Positions 11,031 through 21,096 of a stretch of 64,000 bases of DNA are shown here, one piece after another. Position numbers and translations under genes: made by a program. How positions within the stretch are numbered: position 1 is the stretch's first letter; the number at the start of each line of letters is the position of its first letter. The stretch is from Lacinutrix himadriensis (lineage in GTDB: Bacteria > Bacteroidota > Bacteroidia > Flavobacteriales > Flavobacteriaceae): assembly GCF_001418105.1 (NCBI RefSeq), contig NZ_LIQI01000027.1:475349-539348 (forward strand), given 5' to 3'. The notes below the pieces were generated by a model. That model was given only the letters and a program-made list of their open reading frames with translations. It did no database searches and was not told the origin of the DNA.

Positions 11031-12590
11031 CTATTTCTCTTGAGGTTCTTCACCTTCTTCTTCTACTTTTGGAGCTTCTGGTTGCTTAAATAAATCAATA
11101 TATGCTTCGCCTAAAGTTTCAATCACATGGCTAGCAATTAAGCTTTGGTATCCTAAATCTTCAATAGCGATATCTGCAGATTTTCCGTGTAAATAAACTC
11201 CGAAAAGTGTTGCAGTCAACGGTTCGTAACCCTGTGCAACTAATCCTGTAATAATACCAGTAAGCACATCTCCTGTTCCTGCTGTTGCTAATCCGGGGTT
11301 TCCTGTTGTATTTACATATCCTTTATCTTGAAAGATAGTTATAGTATTCGCTCCTTTAATTACAATAATTAGATTGTACTTTTTAGATAAGGCTTTTGTC
11401 TTCTTTAACTTATCAAAATCATCTTTCCATTTTCCAACCAAACGTTCCAACTCCTTAGGATGTGGTGTTAAAATAGTTTGTTCTGGTAACAACTTTAATA
11501 ATGCTTTCTTTTTTGAAAGAATATTTATGCCGTCCGCATCAATTACTAAAGGGGCTTTATTGGTTTTCAAAAAGTTTTCAAAAGCAGAAATGGTTTTAGT
11601 TGCTGTTCCCACTCCAACTCCAAAAGCAATTACGCTAGGTTCTATATCGAACTTTATATTGGTAAGTATTTCTTCATTGGTATCTGTAATTACCATGGCT
11701 TCGGGAAAGGAAGCTTGTAAAGGAATGTAACCACATTTTGGAATATACGCAGTTACTAAACCAGCTCCAGAAGATAATGCAGCTCTACTTGCTAAAGTAA
11801 CCGATCCTATTTTTCCATAGCTTCCACCTATTATAAGCGCATGACCATACGTACCTTTATTAGAATATTTTTTACGTGGCTTATATATAGGAAGCATTTC
11901 GTTTTTTCCAATTAGCTCATACGCTGTATTTGTAGTATGCATATATTCTGGATCGATTCCAATATCTAAAACTTCCCATTGCACCGTATACTTTTCTGTT
12001 TCTGGTAAAAAGAAAATTAATTTCGGAGTTTGAAAACTCAAGGTATAATGAGACCAAACCACATCATCTTCCTTTTCTGGCACTTGATCTGGATACATAC
12101 CAGAAGGTAAATCGATAGACAAAGTAAATGCCTTGGATGCTCTAAGATGCTGAAATAATGCTTTAACCCAATCTACAACTGGTCTGTTTAAACCAATTCC
12201 AAAAATAGCATCTACTATAATATCGTCCGGATTAATAACAGGCAGTTCTTCTGCATCTGTCATTAATAAAGGCCAAATTTTACTAACATTTTTAATTCTG
12301 TCGTAATTAATTAAAAAATCTTTAGATCGTGTATCGCTATAATTAATAACATACATTTTCACATTATATCCATGCGTAATTAAATGCCTAGCCAAAACTA
12401 AACCATCACCTCCATTATTTCCTATACCACAAAAAACATGAATTGGCACTTGTGCACCTTGCATACGCATGTGCATCCAATTAAATATTTGGGTAGCTGC
12501 ACGTTCCATAAGATCTGTAGATGTAATCTTTTGTTTTTCAGCCGTTAATTTGTCTCCTTCGTAGATTTGCTCTTTCGAAAATATTTTCAT
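11031..12590 (-). CDS. nnr: Bifunctional NAD(P)H-hydrate epimerase / ADP-dependent NAD(P)H-hydrate dehydratase
   Basis: 519 aa. The N-terminal half is the epimerase (YjeF_N) with the signature FCGIGNNGGDGLVLARHL. The C-terminal half is the ribokinase-like dehydratase (YjeF_C), with IDADGINIL, LTPHPKELERL and the catalytic GTGDVLTG near residue 440. It repairs damaged hydrated NAD(P)H. A short acidic tail (EEEGEEPQEK) is an odd addition beyond the usual end. Single gene, divergent from thrA. Confidence 0.95.
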   Translation of the reverse strand: MKIFSKEQIYEGDKLTAEKQKITSTDLMERAATQIFNWMHMRMQGAQVPIHVFCGIGNNGGDGLVLARHLITHGYNVKMYVINYSDTRSKDFLINYDRIKNVSKIWPLLMTDAEELPVINPDDIIVDAIFGIGLNRPVVDWVKALFQHLRASKAFTLSIDLPSGMYPDQVPEKEDDVVWSHYTLSFQTPKLIFFLPETEKYTVQWEVLDIGIDPEYMHTTNTAYELIGKNEMLPIYKPRKKYSNKGTYGHALIIGGSYGKIGSVTLASRAALSSGAGLVTAYIPKCGYIPLQASFPEAMVITDTNEEILTNIKFDIEPSVIAFGVGVGTATKTISAFENFLKTNKAPLVIDADGINILSKKKALLKLLPEQTILTPHPKELERLVGKWKDDFDKLKKTKALSKKYNLIIVIKGANTITIFQDKGYVNTTGNPGLATAGTGDVLTGIITGLVAQGYEPLTATLFGVYLHGKSADIAIEDLGYQSLIASHVIETLGEAYIDLFKQPEAPKVEEEGEEPQEK

Positions 12591-12666
12591 ATTACTAATT
12601 ATCTATTGCTTATTTTACTAATTCCTCAAAAATAGCGTTTTAATATTTTTTTAGAAGTAAATGTAA

Positions 12667-12674
12667 TACTTTTG
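12667..12674 (+). promoter_or_regulatory. Probable thrA -7 promoter element
   Basis: TACTTTTG matches TAnnTTTG, 38 bp before the thrA ATG. No convincing -33 TTG. No leader peptide rich in Thr/Ile codons was found, so E. coli-type attenuation is not supported. Confidence 0.45.
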
Positions 12675-12712
12675 ATACGTATATTAAAACTTATATAACG
12701 AAGTAAAACCTA

Positions 12713-15157
12713 ATGAAAGTACTAAAATTTGGAGGAACCTCTGTAGGAAGTTCAAAAAACATAAACAAAGTAATTAGCATTTTAGAAGACTATTCTAAAA
12801 ATGACTCAATAATATGTGTAGTTTCTGCGGTTGGTGGTATTACCGATAAGTTATTAAAAGCTGGAGCATTAGCTAATAATAAAGATCAAGCATATACTAA
12901 GGAATTTGAAGCGATTCAAAAAGCACATTTCAGTATTATTTCTGAATTAATTCCGAAGCAAAACAAAGCGGTTTTAAGTCAAGCTGAAAAAACGCTAGAA
13001 GATTTAAAAAGCCTATTAGATGGTATTTATTTAATTAACGAATTATCCCCTAAAACATCCGATAAATTGGTGAGTTTTGGGGAGTTATTATCTTCTTTTA
13101 TTATTGCCGAAACTTTAAAAAGTAGAAGTATTAATGCCGAATTAAAAAATAGTCAAGAGTTAGTGGTTACCAATTCTAATTTCACAAAAGCGGAAGTAGA
13201 ATACGAAACAACAAACAAAAACATTAAAGATTATTTTAATAAAGCAAATCAGAAAATAACCATACTTCCTGGTTTTGTTTCTAAATCCAAATTAGGAGAA
13301 ATCACAACACTTGGTCGTGGTGGTTCCGACTTTACAGCAGCTATAATTGCTGCCGCTTTACAAGTAAAACAGTTAGAAATCTGGACAGACGTTAGTGGTA
13401 TGTATACTGCAAATCCAAAGTTGGTAAAACAAGCGTTTCCAATTGATCAAATTTCATATCAAGAAGCTATGGAATTATCCCATTTTGGTGCAAAAGTTTT
13501 ATATCCTCCAACGGTGCAGCCTGTTTTAAACTTAGACATTCCAATTCATATTAAAAATACCTTAAAACCAGAAGAAACTGGTACTGTTATTTCTAAAGCA
13601 GCATCTACTGGAAAATCGCCAATTAAAGGAATAAGCCATATTAGTAATATTGCTTTACTAACCCTGGAAGGAAGTGGAATGATTGGTATTCCTGGTTTTT
13701 CTAAACGTTTATTTGAAACACTATCACAAGAAAAAATAAACATCATATTAAGTACACAAGCATCCTCAGAACATTCTATATGTTTAGGTATCGATACTAA
13801 AGATGCAGATCTTGCAAAAGAAACTATTGACGCAGCTTTTGAAAACGAAATTTCACTGCATAAAATTGAACCCTTAATTGTCGAAAAAGATTTATCTATT
13901 ATCGCTCTTGTTGGAGACAATATGAAAAATCATCAAGGTATTAGCGGAAAAATGTTTAGTACACTTGGTAAAAATAATATCAATATTAGAGCAATCGCGC
14001 AAGGTGCTTCCGAAAAAAACATCTCTGCTGTAATTGCAGATAAAGATGTAAAAAAAGCATTAAACACATTACATGAACGCTTTTTTGAAGAAAACACAAA
14101 ACAACTAAATGTGTTTATTACCGGTGTTGGTAATGTTGGCGAAAAGTTAATTGATCAAATACTACAACAACGTACGTATTTAAAAAAGAATCTTAAAATT
14201 GATGTAAGAATTGTTGGAATGGCAAATTCCAAAAAAATGATCTTTAACGAAAAAGGTATCGATTTAAACAATTGGACTTCGCAGTTTCATCATGCAGAAA
14301 CTTCTAGTTTACAAGGTTTTTTAAACAAAGTAATTGCACTTAATTTACGTAACAGTATTTTTGTGGATATAACTGCAAACGAAGCGGTTTCTAAACTTTA
14401 TGCCGACTATTTAAAAAATAGTATTGCGGTAGTTGCATGTAATAAAATTGCATGTTCTAGCACCTATGAAAGCTATAAAAACCTTCAAGATTTATCTCTT
14501 AAATATAATGCTCCTTTTTTATATGAGACAAATGTTGGTGCAGGATTACCAATAATCAATACCTTAAAAAACCTAGTAGCTTCGGGAGATAAAGTAACCA
14601 GTATTCAAGCGGTTTTATCTGGAAGTTTAAATTTTGTCTTTAATAATTTTAGCGACAAAAGAAACTTTCATGACACGGTAAAGCAAGCGCAATTTGAAGG
14701 CTATACAGAACCAGATCCTAGAATCGATTTAAGCGGAATTGATGTAGCCAGAAAAATATTAATTCTTGCTCGTGAGAATGGCGGAGAAATGGAAATTGAA
14801 GATATTAAAAACGATTCCTTTTTAACCAAAGAAAACTTAGAAAGCGGATCTGTTGACGATTTTTACGAAACACTAATAAAAGACGAAGCACATTTTCAAA
14901 AACTATATGCTTCCGCGAAAGCGAATGACTGTCAGTTAAAATATGTTGCAGAATTTAAAAATGGAAAAGCAAAAGTTGGTTTAAAGGAAATTCCAGAAGG
15001 CCATCCTTTTTATAACTTAGAAGGAAAAGATAATATTGTAATGTTTTATACAGAACGCTATCCAGAACAACCTTTAATCGTTAAAGGTGCTGGAGCTGGA
15101 GCAGATGTTACTGCCTCTGGTCTATTTGCAGATATTATTCAAATTGCTAATAAATAA
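12713..15157 (+). CDS. thrA: Bifunctional aspartate kinase / homoserine dehydrogenase I
   Basis: 814 aa, near the 820 of E. coli ThrA. The aspartokinase domain starts at once (KFGGTSVGSSKNI) and is followed by two ACT-like regulatory segments (~310-460, e.g. SIIALVGDNMKNHQGISGKM). The homoserine dehydrogenase domain begins near residue 467 with the NAD(P)-binding ITGVGNVGEK and contains the substrate-site region ETNVGAGLPII. It performs the first and third steps from aspartate to threonine/methionine. First of the thrABC set; the ACT domains suggest feedback by threonine, as known for the family. Confidence 0.97.
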   Translation: MKVLKFGGTSVGSSKNINKVISILEDYSKNDSIICVVSAVGGITDKLLKAGALANNKDQAYTKEFEAIQKAHFSIISELIPKQNKAVLSQAEKTLEDLKSLLDGIYLINELSPKTSDKLVSFGELLSSFIIAETLKSRSINAELKNSQELVVTNSNFTKAEVEYETTNKNIKDYFNKANQKITILPGFVSKSKLGEITTLGRGGSDFTAAIIAAALQVKQLEIWTDVSGMYTANPKLVKQAFPIDQISYQEAMELSHFGAKVLYPPTVQPVLNLDIPIHIKNTLKPEETGTVISKAASTGKSPIKGISHISNIALLTLEGSGMIGIPGFSKRLFETLSQEKINIILSTQASSEHSICLGIDTKDADLAKETIDAAFENEISLHKIEPLIVEKDLSIIALVGDNMKNHQGISGKMFSTLGKNNINIRAIAQGASEKNISAVIADKDVKKALNTLHERFFEENTKQLNVFITGVGNVGEKLIDQILQQRTYLKKNLKIDVRIVGMANSKKMIFNEKGIDLNNWTSQFHHAETSSLQGFLNKVIALNLRNSIFVDITANEAVSKLYADYLKNSIAVVACNKIACSSTYESYKNLQDLSLKYNAPFLYETNVGAGLPIINTLKNLVASGDKVTSIQAVLSGSLNFVFNNFSDKRNFHDTVKQAQFEGYTEPDPRIDLSGIDVARKILILARENGGEMEIEDIKNDSFLTKENLESGSVDDFYETLIKDEAHFQKLYASAKANDCQLKYVAEFKNGKAKVGLKEIPEGHPFYNLEGKDNIVMFYTERYPEQPLIVKGAGAGADVTASGLFADIIQIANK

Positions 15158-15165
15158 GTGAACTG

Positions 15166-15193
15166 TGTTCAGTAGCAGTAAACAGTGCTTACG
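15166..15193. repeat. Member of a dispersed intergenic repeat (CAG-type)
   Basis: Reads GTTCAGTAGCAGTAAACAG then TGCTTACGC. The same pattern of CAGTnnCAGTAnnCA...TACTCG recurs twice at 27258-27362. Located between thrA and thrB. Confidence 0.5.
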
Positions 15194-15255
15194 CAAACGT
15201 AAAATAAATGCTTTCCTGGAAGGTTTTAAAAACCTGGTTGGTATCAATTAAAAGA

Positions 15256-15273
15256 TTTCCGCTTTCGCGGAAA
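15256..15273. repeat. Leader palindrome before thrB
   Basis: TTTCCGCTTTCGCGGAAA, a perfect 7-bp stem with a TTTC loop, ending 21 bp before the thrB ATG. Two related palindromes hold the same position before gcvT and yebC. Confidence 0.7.
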
Positions 15274-15294
15274 TGAAAAAATAATGTTTTTTTA

Positions 15295-16215
15295 ATGAAT
15301 CAAATAAAAATATTTTCACCTGCAACAGTAGCAAACGTTTCTTGCGGATTTGATGTACTAGGCTTTTGCTTAGATACCGTTGGCGATGAAATGATTATAA
15401 AAAAAACGGTAGAAAAAGGAATCAAAATAACCAAAATTGAAGGTTTTGATTTACCATTAGAAACTAAAAAAAATGTTGCAGGAGTTGCTGCATTAGCGAT
15501 ATATAATGATGCCAATCCAGATTGCGGATTTGAAATAGAAATCTACAAAAAAATCAAACCTGGAAGTGGTATTGGTAGTAGTTCTGCTAGTGCTTCTGGA
15601 GCTGTTTTTGCTATTAATGAATTATTAGGAAATCCATATAATAAAACACAACTTTCTAACTTTGCCATGAAAGGTGAAGCGGTTGCAAGTGGTAGCGAAC
15701 ATGCAGATAATATTGCTCCTGGAATTTTTGGTGGTTTTACTTTAGTAAAGAGTAATCAACCTTTACAAATACTAGAATTACCTACGCCATCTAACTTATA
15801 TGCGACTTTAATTCATCCGCAAATAGAAGTTAAAACTTCTGAAGCTAGAAGTATTTTACCTAAAAACGTACCCATGCAAGATGCCATTACACAATGGTCT
15901 AATGTTGGTAGTTTGGTACATGCTTTACATACCAACGACTATAATTTATTAGGAGATTCTTTACAAGATGTTATTGTAGAACCTTATAGAAGTAAACTCA
16001 TTCCGCATTATGATGAAGTTAAAGAAGCTGCTATTAATAATGGCGCTTTAGGTTGTGGAATTTCTGGTTCCGGACCTTCTATTTTTTCCTTATCGGAAGG
16101 CATAGAAACTGCGAAAAAAGTAGAAAAAGCAATACAAGAAGTATATGGTACAACAGGAATTGAATTTTATACATTCACTTCTAAAATTAATGCAGAAGGA
16201 ATAAGAATACTTTAG
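15295..16215 (+). CDS. thrB: Homoserine kinase
   Basis: 306 aa, GHMP kinase family. The N-terminal start (IKIFSPATVANVSCGFDVLG) and the ATP-binding glycine/serine loop PGSGIGSSSASASGA near residues 92-106 are typical of homoserine kinase, as is the C-terminal GCGISGSGPSIFSL. It phosphorylates homoserine, the fourth step to threonine. It lies 137 bp after thrA, with repeat sequences filling the gap, and 109 bp before thrC. Confidence 0.95.
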   Translation: MNQIKIFSPATVANVSCGFDVLGFCLDTVGDEMIIKKTVEKGIKITKIEGFDLPLETKKNVAGVAALAIYNDANPDCGFEIEIYKKIKPGSGIGSSSASASGAVFAINELLGNPYNKTQLSNFAMKGEAVASGSEHADNIAPGIFGGFTLVKSNQPLQILELPTPSNLYATLIHPQIEVKTSEARSILPKNVPMQDAITQWSNVGSLVHALHTNDYNLLGDSLQDVIVEPYRSKLIPHYDEVKEAAINNGALGCGISGSGPSIFSLSEGIETAKKVEKAIQEVYGTTGIEFYTFTSKINAEGIRIL

Positions 16216-16250
16216 ACGGAAGGATAAAAGAAAACGAATAAAACAAGATT

Positions 16251-16304
16251 AGTCTTCGACAAGCTCAGACTGACAATAAATTAAAACATTGCAAAGTTGC
16301 AATG
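16251..16304. repeat. Two short palindromic elements between thrB and thrC
   Basis: A 21-bp imperfect palindrome at 16251-16271 (AGTCT...AGACT around TTCGACAAGCTC) is followed by CATTGCAAAGTTGCAATG at 16287-16304. Both look like small dispersed REP-type elements; the second ends 20 bp before the thrC ATG. Confidence 0.6.
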
Positions 16305-16324
16305 ACATTATAAATAATAAACAA

Positions 16325-17620
16325 ATGAACTATTATAGTCTAAACCATAAAGCACCAAACACATCTTTTAAAGATGCAGTTATAAAAGGATTAGCTCCAG
16401 ATAGAGGATTATATTTTCCAGAAAGCATTACCCCTTTACCAAAGTCTTTTTTTGATAATATAGATAACTTATCCAATTCTGAAATAGCATTTACAGCAAT
16501 AAAGCAATTTGTATCTCCAGAAATTCCGGAGGACGTTTTAAAAACAATAGTGGAAGAAACACTTTCTTTTGATTTTCCTGTAGTACAATTAAACGATCAT
16601 ATTTCTACTTTAGAATTATTTCATGGCCCAACCATGGCTTTTAAAGATGTTGGCGCACGATTTATGGCTAGATGTCTAGGTTATTTCAACCAAGATAACA
16701 CGAACGAAGTAACTGTTTTAGTAGCCACTTCTGGAGATACTGGAGGTGCTGTTGCAAACGGTTTTTTAGGTGTTAAAGGTGTGAATGTAGTCATTTTATA
16801 TCCTTCCGGAAAAGTAAGTGATATACAAGAAATGCAACTTACAACCCTTGGACAAAACATAAGAGCTTTAGAAGTGGATGGTGTTTTCGACGATTGTCAA
16901 GACATGGTAAAACGTGCTTTTTTAGATGAAGAACTAACTAGTAAAATGCAGTTAACTTCAGCAAATTCGATTAATGTTGCCCGTTGGTTGCCGCAATTAT
17001 TCTACTTTATGTTTGCCTATAAGCAATTGCATAAAACACATAAAGACATTGTTTTTTCGGTACCTAGTGGAAACTTCGGAAATGTTTGCGCAGGAATGAT
17101 GGCACAACAATTAGGTTTACCTATAAAACATTTTGTAGCTTCTAATAATGAAAATAACGTTGTTACCAATTATCTTAAAACCGAAGAATACAACCCGAAA
17201 GCATCTGTACAAACTATCAGTAATGCGATGGATGTTGGTAACCCAAGTAACTTTATTCGTATTCAAGAAATCTATAAAAACAACTTCGATAGCTTAAAAG
17301 ACAATCTTTCTTCTTACAGTTTTTCTGATGCAGCAACTAAAGAAGCGATGTTAGAAATTTATAACAATTATAACTATGTTGCAGATCCGCATGGCGCTGT
17401 TGGTTATTTAGGTTGTAAAGCATATTTAAAGGAAAACCCGAATGCACATACTGTATTTTTAGAAACAGCACATCCAACTAAATTTTTAGATGTTGTAGAA
17501 GAAGTTATACCTCAAAAGCAAGAATTACCAGAACAAATTCAGGCGGTAATGGGTAAAACAAAAGTAGCCACCAAAATTGGCAGCTACGAAGGTTTAAAAT
17601 CTTTCTTATTAAAAGGCTAA
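16325..17620 (+). CDS. thrC: Threonine synthase
   Basis: 431 aa from the ATG at 16325. An in-frame ATG at 16289 would add 12 residues that lie inside the upstream palindrome and do not match the family, so the shorter start is preferred (MNYYSLNHKAPNTSFKDAV). PLP-dependent fold-type II enzyme: the PLP lysine lies in GPTMAFKDVGARF, and TSGDTGGAVANGF forms the phosphate-binding region. It converts O-phosphohomoserine to threonine, finishing the pathway started by thrA and thrB. Confidence 0.96.
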   Translation: MNYYSLNHKAPNTSFKDAVIKGLAPDRGLYFPESITPLPKSFFDNIDNLSNSEIAFTAIKQFVSPEIPEDVLKTIVEETLSFDFPVVQLNDHISTLELFHGPTMAFKDVGARFMARCLGYFNQDNTNEVTVLVATSGDTGGAVANGFLGVKGVNVVILYPSGKVSDIQEMQLTTLGQNIRALEVDGVFDDCQDMVKRAFLDEELTSKMQLTSANSINVARWLPQLFYFMFAYKQLHKTHKDIVFSVPSGNFGNVCAGMMAQQLGLPIKHFVASNNENNVVTNYLKTEEYNPKASVQTISNAMDVGNPSNFIRIQEIYKNNFDSLKDNLSSYSFSDAATKEAMLEIYNNYNYVADPHGAVGYLGCKAYLKENPNAHTVFLETAHPTKFLDVVEEVIPQKQELPEQIQAVMGKTKVATKIGSYEGLKSFLLKG

Positions 17621-18271
17621 TTACGCTTTAACAGAAGACATTTTATTTAAGGCTTCACCAATTTGTGTGTGGCCTTTTATGATTTCAAAAGTGACATTAT
17701 TTGCAACGTCGTCATTAAGTGTTTCTACTAATGTTTGTGCAACATCATTTCTACTTATTTCTCCTCTGGTATGTAATTTTTCTTCCAGCGTTATTGCGTT
17801 CGTTAATTCGCCATTTGTTAATGATCCTGGTCTAACAATTGCATAATTTAATCCGCTAGATTTTAGATATACATCGGCATTATGTTTTGCTTTCAAATAG
17901 TCTTGAAGCTGTTCTACTTTTTCTGGTTGGTCTGCTCCCATAGAACTAAGCATCACAAACTTTTTTACTCCGTTTTTATTAGAAGCATCTATTAATCGCT
18001 TTGCTCCTTCTTGATCTACTTCAACTACTTTCTTACCACCAGAACCAGCAGCAAATAATACTTTATCTATTCTTTTAGAATCCTTAAATACATGAGAAAC
18101 ATCTTCTTCCAAATCCCCTAAAACCGTATCTATATTTTTTGCTTTAAAATACGCTTGTTGTTCCTCTTTTCTAACCATTGCTATCGGGTTAAAATATTGA
18201 GATTCATTTAAAAAATCAACTATTTTCTTTCCTGTAGTGCCATTTGCACCTGCTACTAAAATATTTTCCAT
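17621..18271 (-). CDS. NAD(P)-binding NmrA/SDR-a5-like protein
   Basis: 216 aa Rossmann-fold protein starting NILVAGANGTTGKKIVDFL with the GxxGxxG nucleotide-binding loop. VMLSSMGAD and YAIVRPGSL occupy the usual catalytic and substrate positions, but the classical YxxxK is not clear, as in atypical SDRs. Substrate unknown. It abuts the thrC stop without a gap, in convergent orientation. Confidence 0.8.
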   Translation of the reverse strand: MENILVAGANGTTGKKIVDFLNESQYFNPIAMVRKEEQQAYFKAKNIDTVLGDLEEDVSHVFKDSKRIDKVLFAAGSGGKKVVEVDQEGAKRLIDASNKNGVKKFVMLSSMGADQPEKVEQLQDYLKAKHNADVYLKSSGLNYAIVRPGSLTNGELTNAITLEEKLHTRGEISRNDVAQTLVETLNDDVANNVTFEIIKGHTQIGEALNKMSSVKA

Positions 18272-18460
18272 ACTTTAACTTATCCATAAAAAGAACATAA
18301 ACCAAGAAAATTAGCTCCTTTAACTTAAGTTTAATATCCTTTAATAAAATTTTTATATTTGGTAAAATTCGATTCGATATAACTTCTGCATTATTTACAT
18401 CTCTATTACATTTGAAACGCATATTCTTTTATTTCAACAAAACATCTACTTCTTTTTCAA

Positions 18461-18468
18461 TACTTTTG
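18461..18468 (+). promoter_or_regulatory. Probable -7 element for the DUF1853 gene
   Basis: TACTTTTG, matching TAnnTTTG, 40 bp upstream of the ATG at 18509. No good -33 match. Confidence 0.4.
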
Positions 18469-18508
18469 CTAGACAAGAAATAAGATTCAAAAAGCATTTT
18501 TAATATAG

Positions 18509-19309
18509 ATGAAAGACATAACATTACAATATTTAGGTTTTCTTAATACACCAAATTTGTGGTTAAATACTTCCGATTTAAAAATGCAACAATGGAACCT
18601 TTCTAATACCGTTACTAATTTTATCCCTTCCGAAAATCATAAATTAAGACTTGGTAAATTAGTAGAACGTTTTGTTAGTCGGCAATTAAAACAAGACGAT
18701 ACCGTTTCTATTTTAGTCGAAAATATTCAGATACAAAAAGATAAAATTACTATTGGTGAAATAGATTGTCTTCTTAAAAAGGATGAAAAACCCATTCATT
18801 TAGAAATAGTTTATAAGTTTTATTTGTATGATGCAACCGTCGGAACTACCGAAATAGACCATTGGATTGGTCCGAATAGAAAAGATAGTCTTGTACAAAA
18901 ATTAGCCAAGCTAGAAGAAAAGCAATTACCACTACTCTATCATAATTGCACAAAGCCTGTACTAGAAAAATTAGATGTACAAGTAGAAGAAATCCAACAA
19001 CAAGTATGTTTTAAAGCACAATTATTTGTTCCTTTTCATAACCAAAACATTCCTTTTAAAGCTATTAATTCCTCTTGCGTTAAAGGTTTTTATATGTCCC
19101 AAAAGGAACTTCAACAATTTGAAGATTGTACCTTCTTTATTCCTGAAAAACGAGATTGGCTAATCGATATTCCAACACATAATCTGTGGCAATCTTACCT
19201 CTCTTTTTTAGAAGCATTAAAACCACTTTTAAATCAAGAAAAAGCACCGTTATGTTGGATGAAAAAACCAAATGGAGAAACCACAAAATGCTTTGTTGTT
19301 TGGTGGTAA
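18509..19309 (+). CDS. DUF1853 family protein
   Basis: 266 aa. It matches the DUF1853 layout: an early conserved KLRLGKLVERFV, a central IHLEIVYKFYLYD followed by WIGPNRKDSLVQKLAKLEEKQLPLL-type residues, and a C-terminal WLIDIP / CWMKK. The central part (E-x-K-like strand, Asp and Lys) has the flavour of a PD-(D/E)xK nuclease core, but that is inference. Function of the family is unknown. No signal peptide. Confidence 0.8.
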   Translation: MKDITLQYLGFLNTPNLWLNTSDLKMQQWNLSNTVTNFIPSENHKLRLGKLVERFVSRQLKQDDTVSILVENIQIQKDKITIGEIDCLLKKDEKPIHLEIVYKFYLYDATVGTTEIDHWIGPNRKDSLVQKLAKLEEKQLPLLYHNCTKPVLEKLDVQVEEIQQQVCFKAQLFVPFHNQNIPFKAINSSCVKGFYMSQKELQQFEDCTFFIPEKRDWLIDIPTHNLWQSYLSFLEALKPLLNQEKAPLCWMKKPNGETTKCFVVWW

Positions 19310-19443
19310 AATTATAGTGTTTTATACGTCTATTCAATAAATTGAAATTACATCGAAAATTAGCAGAAGTTAAGTGCTCCTTTTTTATGGATTTTTAGAG
19401 AACTAACAGTATCTTTATTTTTTGATTTAAAAAAGAAAAATGC

Positions 19444-20904
19444 ATGAATTTAACGATTGAAAATATACTATTAGTTGGCTCTTTATTACTCCTTATCAGC
19501 ATTTTTGCAGGTAAAACTTCCTATAAGTTTGGTGTTCCTACTTTATTACTGTTTTTAGGAATAGGAATGCTAGCAGGATCCGACGGTATTGGAGGGATTC
19601 GTTTTGACGATCCTAAACTTGCGCAATTTATTGGTATTGTATCGCTAAATTTTATACTATTTTCTGGAGGACTCGACACCAATTGGAAAGCTGTAAAACC
19701 TATTCTTCGAGAAGGAATTGCATTATCCACATTAGGGGTTTTTTTAACCGCAATTTCTCTTGGTACTTTTGTATATTTTGTTACCGATTTTACCATTTAT
19801 GAAAGTCTATTATTAGGTTCCATTGTATCTTCTACAGATGCAGCAGCTGTATTTTCCATTCTTCGTTCTAAAAGTCTTGCGTTAAGAACCAATTTAAGAC
19901 CCACTTTAGAGTTAGAAAGCGGAAGTAATGACCCAATGGCTTATGTACTTACTTTAGCCTTTTTAACCTTAGTTATTAATCAAGACAAAAGTTTTCTATC
20001 TATTATTCCTTTGTTTTTACAACAAATGATTTTTGGTGGTATTTTAGGAATAGCCTTTGGTGTTATTAGTAAATATATAATCAACAAAATAAAACTAGAC
20101 TTTGAAGGGCTCTATCCTGTTTTAGTAATTGCCTTAATGTTTATCACTTTTTCTGCTACCGATTTTGTAGGAGGAAATGGATTTCTCTCCATTTATATCT
20201 GTGCTGTTTATTTAGGAAACCAAGACCTAATCCACAAAAAAACAATCTTAAAAATGTTTGATGGATTAGCTTGGCTAATGCAAATTGTGCTATTCCTTAC
20301 GCTTGGATTACTCGTTTTCCCTTCTGAAATCATTCCATATATGGGGATCGGCTTACTTATTTCCATTTTCTTAATCCTTGTTGCTAGACCTATAGGAGTA
20401 TTTATAAGTCTTATGTTTTTTAAAATGAAAATGAAAAGAAGGTTTTACATTTCGTGGGTTGGTTTACGTGGAGCGGTTCCAATTGTGTTTGCTACCTATC
20501 CCCTTTTGGCGGGAATTGACAAAGCACACATGATTTTTAATATTGTATTTTTCATTTCGGTTACTTCTATTTTAATTCAAGGAACCACACTTTCTATCGT
20601 TGCAAAATGGCTAGGTGTAGGATTACCAGAAACACAAAAGAAATTTACAGATACCGATTTGCTCCTTACGGAAAACCCTAAAGCCGAAATGAAAGAACTT
20701 ATCATTACTAAAGAATGCTTTGCGGTAGATAAGAAAATTATAGAATTGGGCTTTCCTAAAAATGCAATAATAGCTATGATTAAAAGAGGTGAAAGTTATA
20801 TCATTCCAAACGGCTTAACTACAGTAGAAGTTAATGACACCTTAATTGTATTAGCAGACAGACCTGAAGTTTTTGACGAAGTCCACAAAACACTTACCAA
20901 ATAA
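19444..20904 (+). CDS. Potassium/proton antiporter of the CvrA/NhaP2 type
   Basis: 486 aa. Residues 1-~390 hold about 12 hydrophobic segments of the cation:proton antiporter-1 family, with the conserved SSTDAAAVFSIL and ELESGSNDPMAYVL containing the ion-site acidic residues and VGLRGAVPIVFATYP. The cytoplasmic tail (~400-486) is an RCK_C/TrkA_C domain, which separates it from simple Na+/H+ exchangers and suggests ligand gating. It exchanges K+ (or Na+) for protons across the inner membrane. Confidence 0.9.
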   Translation: MNLTIENILLVGSLLLLISIFAGKTSYKFGVPTLLLFLGIGMLAGSDGIGGIRFDDPKLAQFIGIVSLNFILFSGGLDTNWKAVKPILREGIALSTLGVFLTAISLGTFVYFVTDFTIYESLLLGSIVSSTDAAAVFSILRSKSLALRTNLRPTLELESGSNDPMAYVLTLAFLTLVINQDKSFLSIIPLFLQQMIFGGILGIAFGVISKYIINKIKLDFEGLYPVLVIALMFITFSATDFVGGNGFLSIYICAVYLGNQDLIHKKTILKMFDGLAWLMQIVLFLTLGLLVFPSEIIPYMGIGLLISIFLILVARPIGVFISLMFFKMKMKRRFYISWVGLRGAVPIVFATYPLLAGIDKAHMIFNIVFFISVTSILIQGTTLSIVAKWLGVGLPETQKKFTDTDLLLTENPKAEMKELIITKECFAVDKKIIELGFPKNAIIAMIKRGESYIIPNGLTTVEVNDTLIVLADRPEVFDEVHKTLTK

Positions 20905-20965
20905 AAAACGCTAACAGCCTTTTATAAAACACTTAGACAATATATTTTTTTGAAGAAACCTGTTT

Positions 20966-20998
20966 AAGGTCTAATTCTTCTTGTTAGACCTTTTTTTT
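20966..20998 (+). terminator. Intrinsic terminator of the antiporter gene
   Basis: Stem AAGGTCTAA / TTAGACCTT followed by T8, about 60 bp after the stop codon. Confidence 0.87.
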
Positions 20999-21042
20999 AC
21001 TTCTTCCATATAAATGGAATTAGAAGGCGATTTGCTTTGCGG

Positions 21043-21096
21043 AAAAATAAAAACTTGTCTTTATCAAAAAAAATAACGAACTTCAAACTTAATTGA
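21043..21096. repeat. Dispersed intergenic repeat, copy 1
   Basis: This stretch (AACTTGTCTTTATC then AACGAACTTC and AAACTTAA) is closely similar to 23213-23261 (AACTTGACTTTGTC, AGCGAACTTC, GAATTTAA). The rest of the 324-bp gap 20905-21228 shows only the terminator and AT-rich sequence. Confidence 0.65.

Noticed and set aside
12591..12712. Threonine attenuator before thrA
   Set aside because: No leader ORF rich in Thr/Ile codons and no terminator hairpin.
18216..18422. 68-aa minus-strand ORF overlapping the NmrA-like gene start
   Set aside because: Reads through another gene in the wrong frame and through AT-rich promoter sequence.
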